A stretch of DNA of 35,447 nucleotides, taken from Candidatus Poseidoniaceae archaeon (lineage in GTDB: Archaea > Thermoplasmatota > Poseidoniia > Poseidoniales > Poseidoniaceae). Shown here in pieces: positions 25,183 through 32,728 of the stretch. How positions within the stretch are numbered: the stretch's first letter is position 1; each line of letters opens with the position of its first letter. A program made the position numbers and the translations under genes. The notes under the pieces were generated by a model. The model saw nothing but the letters and a program-made list of their open reading frames with translations. It ran no database searches and was not told the DNA's origin. Location of the stretch: positions 1-35,447 of the forward strand of contig CALKDX010000004.1 of NCBI GenBank assembly GCA_938084455.1, written 5' to 3'.

Positions 25183-27419
25183 CCATCGAAGAACGCTTGG
25201 TAACCCTCTTGCATCATCTGAACGAGGTGGGCCTCATTGGTCCGAATGCGTTCAAGTTCGGAGGTCCTGATGAGTTGTTGCTAATTTCTGGGGGACCAGC
25301 CTCCCACCTTGCAAAAGCCTCGATGCTTTGTGGCCCGTCTCGTCGAAGATTGGTCGTCGTTCAACCAAAAATCCAACCTTCACCACCTCATTCTCCAAGT
25401 AAAGGAGATGTTCGCCTCACCTCACAAACCTCGCAATTGGTTGGACGTATTGAAGAGTGGAAACATGGATGTTGGTACCATGCCACCACTATTTTTGACG
25501 AAACGCTTGCGGGTTTGTTGGAAAAGCTCCAGGCCTTCTCAACCCAAACCGAATTTGAAGGCACACCTCTCCCTGAATTGCCTAAGCGTCCATTCTGGTC
25601 TGGTTGCCTTGCGTATGATTTGGTTCAGTGGACTCAGCCTTTGGCGCTTCAACACCCACCTGAGGAGGGGACGATTTTGTGCGTTCTGTTCTTTGTTGAA
25701 CGGTACCTCGCTGAGGACAAATCAACCGGGGAACTTCACGCCTTTTCAATCAAGGGTGATGACTGGTCGCAACGGGTAGGCTCTGAACTTAGCCAAGCGC
25801 AACAAAAGAGCCTCGGCGTTCAGACACTAAATCCTCATCCTGAATCATCCAACATGACGGACCAAGAACACAAAAACGGAATTGAGGCCATCCGCACAAG
25901 CATCGCTGCAGGTCAAATGTATCAGGTCAACCTCGGACGCTGGTGGCGAGGGCAATTAAACGAGCATCCAAGGATCATTTTCCAACGGCTTTGCGCCACG
26001 AATCCAGCGCCGTTTTCTGCTTACATGCATTCTGAAGATCTCGGCCTTGCCTTGGTAAGTTCGTCACCAGAGTCTTTGCTTCAATGCGATGGAGTTCAAC
26101 TGCGCACAGCACCAATCAAAGGCACTCGTCCAAGAGGTGAGACGCCACAAGAAGAACTCCTGCTTCGCGAGGAAATGATCAATGACGAAAAAGAGCGTGC
26201 TGAACACAGAATGCTTGTGGATTTGATGCGAAACGATTTGGGTTCGGTGTGTGCTGTTGGGAGTGTCGAAGTTGAGCGATTTGACGTCGAGGCTTATGCC
26301 AATGTGCAGCATCTCGTGTCTCAAGTCACAGGAAATTTGGTCCCCGGAAACACACCGTTTGACGCACTTGAAGCAATCTTCCCCGGTGGAAGCATCACCG
26401 GATGTCCGAGAACCGTTGTGTGCGCTACCATTGATGAGCTTGAACAGACACCTCGCTCTTTTTGGACCGGATCAATTGGTTGGTTTGACCCCTACAGCGG
26501 AGCTGGAACATGGAACATCCTCATTCGGACCTTAATCGCAACAAGAGTTCGCAAACAGTGGCACGGTGCCATCGCAGCAGGAGGTGGCATCACGATTGGT
26601 TCGGTTGCTGAAGAAGAAATTAAGGAAGCCAAGTGGAAGGCTGCAGCCTTGCGCAAAGCGTGCGGTTGGAATTTAGATGATCGTGCGTCATTGCCACAAG
26701 GTCAGTTGGCCATTCATCATCTCATTCCCGAAGAAGCACCTCCCTCAACCGCACCTCACGGGACGGTGATGATCGACACAGTTGACCTCCAGATTGAGAA
26801 ATGTGTGTTGCTTATTGACAATCTCGATTCCTTCACCCAAAACATTGCACATGCTGTGGCCGGACGAGGACATAACGTCGTCATCCATCGTTCCAGAACC
26901 AGTGATCGACCTGTTGAGGTGCCCATTGGTGAGGTTGAACAACTGCTTCAACGGCTCAAACCAACGCATGTGATCTTAGGCCCCGGGCCGGGCGAACCAA
27001 GCCATTCAGCACTGACCATGGACATTGCAAAGCAAGCCATTCGGGGTGAAATTTCAATCCCTGTTTTGGGCATCTGCCTTGGGCATCAAGCCATCGGTCT
27101 AGCAGCAGGAATGAGCCTAAACCAAACACCATCGGGTCCGGTCCATGGCTCTCCGAGAAACATTACTCATACTGGCAACGGGCTGTTTGAAGGCCTCAAT
27201 TCCCCCCATCCATTTACGTTGTACAACTCACTGATTGTAGCGTCTGGGTCTGGCGATGAGTTGCTAGAAACAGCCCATCTCGAAGGTACGGGTGAAATCA
27301 TGGCCATTGCGCATTCAGAGCACTCCGTGGTCGGTGTTCAATTCCACCCCGAGTCGGTTGGCTCACCAGAAGGCATCACCCTGCTTGCCAATTTCCTCAG
27401 GATGGAAGCGGATGCTTGA
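25179..27419 (+). CDS. pabBA: Aminodeoxychorismate synthase, PabB-PabA fusion
   Basis: The N-terminal two-thirds is a chorismate-binding component I: QVNLGRWWRG, the PIKGTRPRGETP loop with the PabB-type lysine, EHRMLVDLMRNDLG, FPGGSITGCPRTV and GAIAAGGGITIGS. PIKGTRPRG and GGSITG point to PabB rather than TrpE. The last 230 residues are a class I glutamine amidotransferase: VLLIDNLDSFTQNI, VILGPGPGEPSHS, the nucleophile in GICLGHQAIG, and the His-Glu pair in GVQFHPESVGSPEG. Together they make 4-amino-4-deoxychorismate from chorismate and glutamine. The order B-then-A is the reverse of the plant and fungal fusion. I chose the TTG at 25179 (MTIEERLVTL), overlapping the pabC stop. An N-terminal stretch (about 1-200) is weakly conserved, as usual for this family. 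Confidence 0.92.
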   Translation: MTIEERLVTLLHHLNEVGLIGPNAFKFGGPDELLLISGGPASHLAKASMLCGPSRRRLVVVQPKIQPSPPHSPSKGDVRLTSQTSQLVGRIEEWKHGCWYHATTIFDETLAGLLEKLQAFSTQTEFEGTPLPELPKRPFWSGCLAYDLVQWTQPLALQHPPEEGTILCVLFFVERYLAEDKSTGELHAFSIKGDDWSQRVGSELSQAQQKSLGVQTLNPHPESSNMTDQEHKNGIEAIRTSIAAGQMYQVNLGRWWRGQLNEHPRIIFQRLCATNPAPFSAYMHSEDLGLALVSSSPESLLQCDGVQLRTAPIKGTRPRGETPQEELLLREEMINDEKERAEHRMLVDLMRNDLGSVCAVGSVEVERFDVEAYANVQHLVSQVTGNLVPGNTPFDALEAIFPGGSITGCPRTVVCATIDELEQTPRSFWTGSIGWFDPYSGAGTWNILIRTLIATRVRKQWHGAIAAGGGITIGSVAEEEIKEAKWKAAALRKACGWNLDDRASLPQGQLAIHHLIPEEAPPSTAPHGTVMIDTVDLQIEKCVLLIDNLDSFTQNIAHAVAGRGHNVVIHRSRTSDRPVEVPIGEVEQLLQRLKPTHVILGPGPGEPSHSALTMDIAKQAIRGEISIPVLGICLGHQAIGLAAGMSLNQTPSGPVHGSPRNITHTGNGLFEGLNSPHPFTLYNSLIVASGSGDELLETAHLEGTGEIMAIAHSEHSVVGVQFHPESVGSPEGITLLANFLRMEADA

Positions 27420-27456
27420 AGAATCGTGAGCATTTCGGAGGCTATGAGGGAAGACC

Positions 27457-27843
27457 ATGCCAAGTTGCCGTTACTGTTCGAGCACCTACCCACGTGAACA
27501 ATTCATTCATGGAAACGGGCCTATGACACAAGTCTGCGTGCGCTGTGGTTTGGAAAAGGGACTTGTCTCAAAAGAAGACGCTGCGAACATGTACGACGGG
27601 GGATTAGGCAGTGCCCGTCTTCAAACTCTCGCTCGGCGATACAGTATTTTCCTGTACATTCCGTTGCTCTGGACCCTTTGGATAATGGTGATTCGAGATG
27701 TTCAACCATGGGGCTTGTATTTCTTGCTCATTTTGCTCGCCTTGACGCTCTTGACACCTGTTTGGTTCATCTACCGAGGCGGGCAATATTCTGGCGACAT
27801 GGCTCGTTTAACCCCTGCCTACGATCGACCAAAAGGCCACTGA
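27457..27843 (+). CDS. Zinc-ribbon protein with two membrane helices
   Basis: CRYC (Cys4, Cys7) and CVRC (Cys27, Cys30) form a four-cysteine zinc-ribbon at the N terminus of this 128-residue protein. A linker (EDAANMYDGGLGSARLQTLARR) leads to two hydrophobic helices, IFLYIPLLWTLWIMVIRDV and LYFLLILLALTLLTPVWFIY. The C terminus is short and polar. Such ribbon-plus-helices proteins are common in archaea and mostly uncharacterised. ATG at 27457 follows a good Shine-Dalgarno (GAGGGAAG). It lies 37 bases after pabBA on the same strand. Its stop abuts the YchF stop on the other strand as TGATCA. Confidence 0.72.
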   Translation: MPSCRYCSSTYPREQFIHGNGPMTQVCVRCGLEKGLVSKEDAANMYDGGLGSARLQTLARRYSIFLYIPLLWTLWIMVIRDVQPWGLYFLLILLALTLLTPVWFIYRGGQYSGDMARLTPAYDRPKGH

Positions 27844-29154
27844 TCACGATTTAGCGTGAATTTTCAGAACATCTCCGTCCTGCAACTCATGGTCGGAACC
27901 AACAACACGTCGGCTTCGTCCATCGACGCCCCGAATGAACCCGTTTCCTAAATCGGTGTGCACCTTGAATGCCAAGGCTTTGGCTTGTATACCAGACGGA
28001 ACCACAAACGCATCGGGCAGCACCTTTCCATCGCCATCGGTCCAGCGAGCTTCATCCTGTACGGGGTAGACCACGATATGATCCAATTCATCGAACAAGA
28101 CCGTGTCGAGCACCCTCGCAACACCCGTTCCTTGGTTGGTTTTGAGACGTTCCTTCATGTGATCAAGGGCCTTCATTTGAGCTTCATTGAGCGAGGATTG
28201 ATCGCTGAATTGGAAGTCATTCTCGCCGGGTACATACGCGATGAGGTTTGCTGCATCCGCACGACGCAGACCCAGTTCCACATCGGCCATGCATGGTATG
28301 ATGACGCCATTGGCAGCAACACCATCCAGCACATCGTTCGGAGCAACATCAAATTTGTTGGCGGCAATGTGGATTGGGAAAAGAGCTGTTCTCAAATGGA
28401 CGGCTAGCGTTGCGATGACATCTGAATCCCAATCCCAAGGGGAACCAAGGTCGCTTTGTTCTGAAAAGAAGGCATCGTATGCTAAGGAGACCGACTGCAG
28501 CGTGGCGCCTAATCCCGTAAGCCGCTCATGAATGAATGAAACGAGGCCTTTGTCACCTTCAGCTTGCACTCGGCGCACCCCACGTGACCAACCATCCAGC
28601 AACAAACCTGCAATCCACGCATCAAGTTCATGACCGAGGAATTCAATTTCTTCATTGACTCGTGCCCGGGCGAGTTCTGATGGTTGGTTCAGCCCCTGAG
28701 GGTTGCCTTCGAGGTCCGTGCTTCCGGCGGCATCCACGACCTGTATGAGCGCGTTGCAGTTTGCTAAATCCGCCAAGAAGGCGTTCCCGCGTCCACGCCC
28801 TTCGCTCGCCCCCGGAACAAGACCTGCAATGTCGACAAGGAAGCAAGGGACAAGGCGGCGATGGCCAACACAAGAACCCGTCCTGGGCTCACATAGACTG
28901 CCCTTTCTTGGATCGTCTTCCTTGACGGCCTCAATTCGTCCTTCGGCTTCCAGTTTCACTCTGATGTCCTTGCAGGGACAATCAAGACGTGCTGCCACAA
29001 AAGCAACACCGACGTTCGGTTCAATGGTACAGAAGGGGTAGTTCGCAATGTCCACCTTGGCCAATGTTGCAGCGCTGAAAAAAGTAGATTTGCCCACATT
29101 TGGTTTGCCGACAAGGCCAATTCGCACCCTCCCACATCCCCTTTGCAGCTTCAC
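27844..29154 (-). CDS. ychF: YchF/OBG-family GTPase, archaeal type, with TGS domain
   Basis: This is a ribosome-associated P-loop NTPase of the OBG-HflX superfamily. The Walker A loop is GLVGKPNVGKSTFF (about 13-26), G3 is DIAGLVPGASEGRGRGNAFLADL and G4 is AANKFD. NKxD predicts guanine specificity, unlike bacterial YchF, which has NxxE and prefers ATP. The C-terminal TGS domain (about 360-436) covers DAFVVPSGIQAKALAFKVHTDLGNGFIRG and ends DGDVLKIHAKS. A cysteine-rich insert (DCPCKDIRVK, LCEPRTGSCVGHRR) sits between switch regions, as in archaeal members. The GTG at 29154 overlaps the upstream stop (GTGA); the GTG at 29127 gives MRIGLVGKPN and matches family starts equally well. Translation-linked function is from family knowledge. 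Confidence 0.9.
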   Translation of the reverse strand: MKLQRGCGRVRIGLVGKPNVGKSTFFSAATLAKVDIANYPFCTIEPNVGVAFVAARLDCPCKDIRVKLEAEGRIEAVKEDDPRKGSLCEPRTGSCVGHRRLVPCFLVDIAGLVPGASEGRGRGNAFLADLANCNALIQVVDAAGSTDLEGNPQGLNQPSELARARVNEEIEFLGHELDAWIAGLLLDGWSRGVRRVQAEGDKGLVSFIHERLTGLGATLQSVSLAYDAFFSEQSDLGSPWDWDSDVIATLAVHLRTALFPIHIAANKFDVAPNDVLDGVAANGVIIPCMADVELGLRRADAANLIAYVPGENDFQFSDQSSLNEAQMKALDHMKERLKTNQGTGVARVLDTVLFDELDHIVVYPVQDEARWTDGDGKVLPDAFVVPSGIQAKALAFKVHTDLGNGFIRGVDGRSRRVVGSDHELQDGDVLKIHAKS

Positions 29155-31130
29155 TCTTCTTCAGAAGTGCTTTGCATGGATCGAATTTTTGTCACAGCAA
29201 TGTCGAGTTCTGGAAGGTTGATCTTTCCATCGCCGTCGAGATCCATTGCCTCGAGGAGTGCACTCATTTCCCATGGTGGTAGGTTTGCAATTTCTGCGTT
29301 CTTGAGCGCTCTTTGGAATTCGAAACCATCGATGGTGCCCGAATCATCAAGATCGATGGATTGGAAGAATTGGAACAGTGATTGATCCGATTCTGCAAGG
29401 TAATTTGACAGCATCACCAACTCTTCTGCTGGGCCTGTGCCATCGTCTGGGAATTCAGTGATTTCTTCATTGTGAAGGTGAGCACTGACGGCGATAATTG
29501 TAGCGCCATCGTCCTCTTCACTGTGGCCAATGTTGAGTGCTGTATCGATTCCAACACCTCGACCAAGCAAGGTACGAATTGTTGTTGTGCCCTCAACAAG
29601 GGTGTAAGCATTGATGTCGCTTGTTGCGCTTTGGGGCACTGCATCTGCGTTGCCACGAGTACCGGTACGAATCAGAACCTGCGCTGCGATGATGGTCGCA
29701 ATTGCACAAAGATAGTACATTGAAGAAGCAACGAGAAGGAAACCGCCTGAGTCGGCAACTGCATCTTCCACTCCGGAATTTGCAACGGCTTGGTTGGTGA
29801 AGTCGCCCATCAAGCGAATGACGGTTGACATGAGGCCGCCGACAATGGTGAGCCAGACTGCAAGTTGTGCGTTCGAGGTGGACGCCAATTGCTTTCGTGC
29901 AGCAAGCGGGTATGCTGTGAACACACTCGCAAGCATCATCAAACCACCAACGGTGTACATGAAGCCTTGATCGACGGTCGTGGCCATTGTACCGAGGTTA
30001 CCAAGACCAACGAAGACATCCATGCTGGTGAAGTAGCCGCCAACAGCATACAGTGGAAGCAGTAGCATTGCTCCTGTAGCTGCAAAGGCACCAGGGTTCT
30101 TGACAATCGCTTCTGCGTTTGATTTTGCAGTGATGAGGAGGTTAAACGATCCTGCAAGCAATGGAAGCAGTCCAAGGGTAAGGAGTATAGCACCTACGTT
30201 TTGGAGGAACTCTGCACTTGTTGCTGCCGTCATGAAGAACGGGGGAACGGTCACAAACAGCAAAAGCATGTTGACCTTGAACATCGACTCTGACCAAACT
30301 GGAGTGCCGGTTGTGTAAGGGATGATGTGGTAAGCAAGCCCGAAGATGAGCGCAAGTGGAACCCATCCAGTGAGCACATGTTCTGCCATCCAAACGGTTT
30401 GTGTGGAGGACATGAGTTCGCCGAGGAAGGCCATGAGGCCGCCGGCAATCTTTGCAACAAGCGCCAAAACGAGGAACCACGTGGTCGGGGAAAGGTTGTC
30501 AGAGGCACGGTTTGCAACGGTGATGAGCACGTTGATCAGAATCGCTGCGTGAAGCAAGGAACCGACCACAAGCGAGGAAACATCGGTCACGGTGTCAATG
30601 ATGCCTGCTTCGTTGTCAAGAGTCACGAACGAGAGCAGGACTGGCAGGAATAGATAGGCAGCAGTGGATACTGTGAGAAGCAAGGCCACCATAGAAGCGC
30701 TCTTTTCACTCGCAAGTCGACCTTGAGCGGTACGAGAAACGGCGACAAGAGCGCCACCAACGAGCATGTAGTTGAGGGCGGTCATGAAGAACACGTTGGT
30801 GTATTCTGTTAGCATTGAGCCATCGTCATAGGACCATCCAATGCTAGCAAGGGAATCCAGGGCAGTGCCATCGTAACTGTGCCAAAGGCCGAGGAAGCTT
30901 GAGATTGCTGCAAAAATAAACCAAACCATACCGAAGCGAATCCAAGTTTTGCTCCCACTTCCAGCCTCATCACTGAACAGATCAATGATGCCGGCTGGGG
31001 CTTTATTGAGAAGGAAGATACCCACTTGCTGGAGCGGTGCGCTCATTCCTCCGATGCCTTTGACAAGGTAATTTGCGGTGAAGAAAAGAATGGCAATCAA
31101 AAGGCCAGATGTAATGAAGACGGTTTCCAT
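29151..31130 (-). CDS. Heme-copper oxidase subunit I (CcoN-like) homologue lacking most ligands, fused to two EF-hands
   Basis: About 12-14 membrane helices span residues 1-490. Segments align in register with cbb3 oxidase subunit CcoN: WIRFGMVWFIFAAISSFLG (helix I), YTNVFFMTALNYMLVGGAL (helix II) and WMAEHVLTGWVPLALIFGLAYHIIPYTTGTPV (helix VI). The metal sites are largely gone. The helix II heme ligand is Tyr110, the helix VII His-His pair is Pro296-Pro297 or nearby, and the two helix X histidines are Tyr392 and Val394; only helix VI His251 remains. So respiration is unlikely. A soluble tail (about 495-659) carries two canonical calcium loops, DLDDSGTIDGFE (593-604) and DLDGDGKINLPE (630-641). 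ATG at 31130 has a strong GGAGGTG site. It sits between a small membrane protein and ychF (GTGA overlap). A calcium-responsive membrane role is inference. Confidence 0.7.
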   Translation of the reverse strand: METVFITSGLLIAILFFTANYLVKGIGGMSAPLQQVGIFLLNKAPAGIIDLFSDEAGSGSKTWIRFGMVWFIFAAISSFLGLWHSYDGTALDSLASIGWSYDDGSMLTEYTNVFFMTALNYMLVGGALVAVSRTAQGRLASEKSASMVALLLTVSTAAYLFLPVLLSFVTLDNEAGIIDTVTDVSSLVVGSLLHAAILINVLITVANRASDNLSPTTWFLVLALVAKIAGGLMAFLGELMSSTQTVWMAEHVLTGWVPLALIFGLAYHIIPYTTGTPVWSESMFKVNMLLLFVTVPPFFMTAATSAEFLQNVGAILLTLGLLPLLAGSFNLLITAKSNAEAIVKNPGAFAATGAMLLLPLYAVGGYFTSMDVFVGLGNLGTMATTVDQGFMYTVGGLMMLASVFTAYPLAARKQLASTSNAQLAVWLTIVGGLMSTVIRLMGDFTNQAVANSGVEDAVADSGGFLLVASSMYYLCAIATIIAAQVLIRTGTRGNADAVPQSATSDINAYTLVEGTTTIRTLLGRGVGIDTALNIGHSEEDDGATIIAVSAHLHNEEITEFPDDGTGPAEELVMLSNYLAESDQSLFQFFQSIDLDDSGTIDGFEFQRALKNAEIANLPPWEMSALLEAMDLDGDGKINLPELDIAVTKIRSMQSTSEEE

Positions 31131-31136
31131 GCATCA

Positions 31137-31143
31137 CACCTCC
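31137..31143 (-). promoter_or_regulatory. Strong Shine-Dalgarno overlapping an upstream stop
   Basis: On the minus strand TAGGAGGTG joins the TAG stop of the small membrane protein to a near-perfect GGAGGTG site, six bases before the ATG of the oxidase-like gene. This fixes that start and suggests coordinated, high-level translation of the two genes. Confidence 0.7.
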
Positions 31144-31415
31144 TAATCGACGATGACCTCTGCAAGGAGCGAGGCCACAATGGCACCAATACCAATGAGA
31201 AGGCCAATGAGGTAGTACCAGATTCCACTGCCGCCAAGATTCCCAATCAATGGGACCAGTTCACCGAGCAAAGGAATGTTGTCCCAGCCAAAGACATTTG
31301 AGAACAATGCGAACAGACCGAGCACGCCAACTGAGAGCAGGGTCAAAAGGATACGACTGGAAGCCGGTTCGCCGGTTCCAACGGTTACATCTGGAAGACT
31401 GGTTGTATTTGTCAT
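31143..31415 (-). CDS. Small two-helix membrane protein, likely partner of the oxidase-like protein
   Basis: I do not recognise a family. From the ATG at 31415 (MTNTTSLPDV) it has 90 residues, with two hydrophobic segments: ILLTLLSVGVLGLFALFSNVFG, and a second from about GIWYYLIGLLIGIGAIVASLLAEVIV. Between them is a glycine/proline loop (WDNIPLLGELVPLIGNLGG). GGGTGA five bases upstream supports the ATG over the track's GTG at 31424. It ends 12 bases before the oxidase-like gene, whose ribosome site overlaps its stop, so the two are almost surely cotranscribed. Small membrane subunits often accompany oxidase subunit I, but no similarity to a known one is visible. Confidence 0.68.
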   Translation of the reverse strand: MTNTTSLPDVTVGTGEPASSRILLTLLSVGVLGLFALFSNVFGWDNIPLLGELVPLIGNLGGSGIWYYLIGLLIGIGAIVASLLAEVIVD

Positions 31416-31430
31416 ATGGTTCACCCGAAC

Positions 31431-31449
31431 ATGACCCCATAGGGGTCAT
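31431..31449. promoter_or_regulatory. Perfect 8-base inverted repeat before the small membrane protein
   Basis: ATGACCCC-ATA-GGGGTCAT is a perfect inverted repeat with a 3-base centre. It lies 15 bases before the ATG of the small membrane protein and 74 bases downstream of the RaSEA stop. It could be an operator, a 5' leader hairpin near the GGGTGA ribosome site, or the end of the RaSEA transcript; no U-run follows. A TATA-like TCTTTATC lies about 30 bases further upstream on the minus strand (about 31470-31477). Confidence 0.5.
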
Positions 31450-31522
31450 TCCGCCCACTCGTAATGCGGTGATAAAGATTCACACCTCACAAAGAGGGAT
31501 AGGGGCGATTGCTCGAAGCAGA

Positions 31523-32689
31523 TCAAGGCGCCCGCAATGCATCCAAAACATTGCCACGGCGGGGTTTCGAGATACCGAGGGGTGTTGGCAAAGCGTGCTC
31601 AAGTGCGACCTCTTCTGCCCATGCCTTCTGGCAATCGCATTCCAGGCCTTCAAACTCAGCCAATTCTCCTGAAACGGCATACCGCTCGATAGCGGCCACG
31701 ACCTCAGCATCGCAAGCCCCGCAGTTGTGTGCACCGCGTACACGGCCACCAGCTGTTGGGTGAACAATGAGTCGACTGACTTGGCCCTCGCCACCATTGC
31801 CTGTGTTGTTAGGATGAATCGTTGGGTGTGCCTGTCGAATCATTTCGACCAAAGACCACAGCCAAGGAGGACGATACTCGTTGTGACGGTGCAATCGATC
31901 GATGATGGTACCGCGCTGAATGTTCATCGGGTTAACAGAAATTTCATCGCTCTTTTCAGCCACAGCCTCAATCCATTTGACTCCATGAAGCAGTGCATCT
32001 GCTTCATTCATGAACGGTGGTTTGAACATCAAATAGGTCTTCACCCGTACGTTGAATTTCTTGAGGTTCTCAACAGCACGGTCCCATGATTTGGTCGTGA
32101 ATCCTTTGTTGACGTGGAAGCGAAGCACTTCATCGTCGTAGGCCTCGAGGCCGATGGCGACTGCGAAACTCGTGTTGATCGAGGTGGCCCAGGCCAACTT
32201 CTCTTCCGTGAGTTGTTCGCATCGTGATTCAACGATCAATTCTTTGCCAAGATCCTGGCAATCGCGCAGCACAGTCTCTTGAAAAGGAACTGGAATTTCC
32301 CGATCCTCAAGCAGTGAACCGCTGGTGTAAACTTTCACCATCGCATGGTCTTTGAAATCGTCGAATTTAGATTTTGCATACGTCCATTGGGCGTGCAGGT
32401 CCTCGTTCGTGACATCGTCGCGTGTGTCGTTGAAGTACCCGCAAAAGGTGCACCCACTTGACCACCACCAATGGCATCCCTTGGTGCGCAGAATCACGGT
32501 CACTGCACTGCAAGGGGTTCCATCTGCGAGTGTTTCCGGGGTGTAGTACACTGTTGCAGGTTCACTTGCGTCCCATGACTGTTGCCTGGCTTTAGCCCAA
32601 GGCGTGTTTGCCGGGGCTTTGACCAGATCGTGAATACGAGCGCCTTTCTGACCATCTCCAACCAAGGTGAGTGATTTTTGATTCGCCAT
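31523..32689 (-). CDS. raSEA: Archaeosine synthase radical SAM subunit RaSEA
   Basis: RaSEA works with ArcS to turn preQ0-lysine in archaeal tRNA position 15 into archaeosine. The iron-sulphur motif is GCHWWWSSGCTFCGY, a C-x7-C-x2-C pattern (Cys72, Cys80, Cys83) typical of this family rather than the common CxxxCxxC. The radical SAM barrel continues through KVYTSGSLLEDREIP, ELIVESRCEQLTEEKL, VAIGLEAYDDEVLRFHVNKGFT and EISVNPMNIQRGTIID. The C-terminal HNCGACDAEVVAAI and ECDCQKAWAEE cysteines match the family's conserved tail. The length of 388 fits. ATG at 32689 follows a GGGGGA site. The gene is a good archaeal marker. arcS and tgtA are not in the window. Confidence 0.9.
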   Translation of the reverse strand: MANQKSLTLVGDGQKGARIHDLVKAPANTPWAKARQQSWDASEPATVYYTPETLADGTPCSAVTVILRTKGCHWWWSSGCTFCGYFNDTRDDVTNEDLHAQWTYAKSKFDDFKDHAMVKVYTSGSLLEDREIPVPFQETVLRDCQDLGKELIVESRCEQLTEEKLAWATSINTSFAVAIGLEAYDDEVLRFHVNKGFTTKSWDRAVENLKKFNVRVKTYLMFKPPFMNEADALLHGVKWIEAVAEKSDEISVNPMNIQRGTIIDRLHRHNEYRPPWLWSLVEMIRQAHPTIHPNNTGNGGEGQVSRLIVHPTAGGRVRGAHNCGACDAEVVAAIERYAVSGELAEFEGLECDCQKAWAEEVALEHALPTPLGISKPRRGNVLDALRAP

Positions 32690-32728
32690 GAGAGTCCCCC
32701 TTTGGTTTGTTGGCCGGCCCTACCGGTT

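Noticed and set aside
29151-31130. Annotation as a functional cbb3 oxidase
   Set aside because: Most heme and copper ligands are substituted in my alignment, and no CcoO or CcoP-type c-heme subunit is adjacent.
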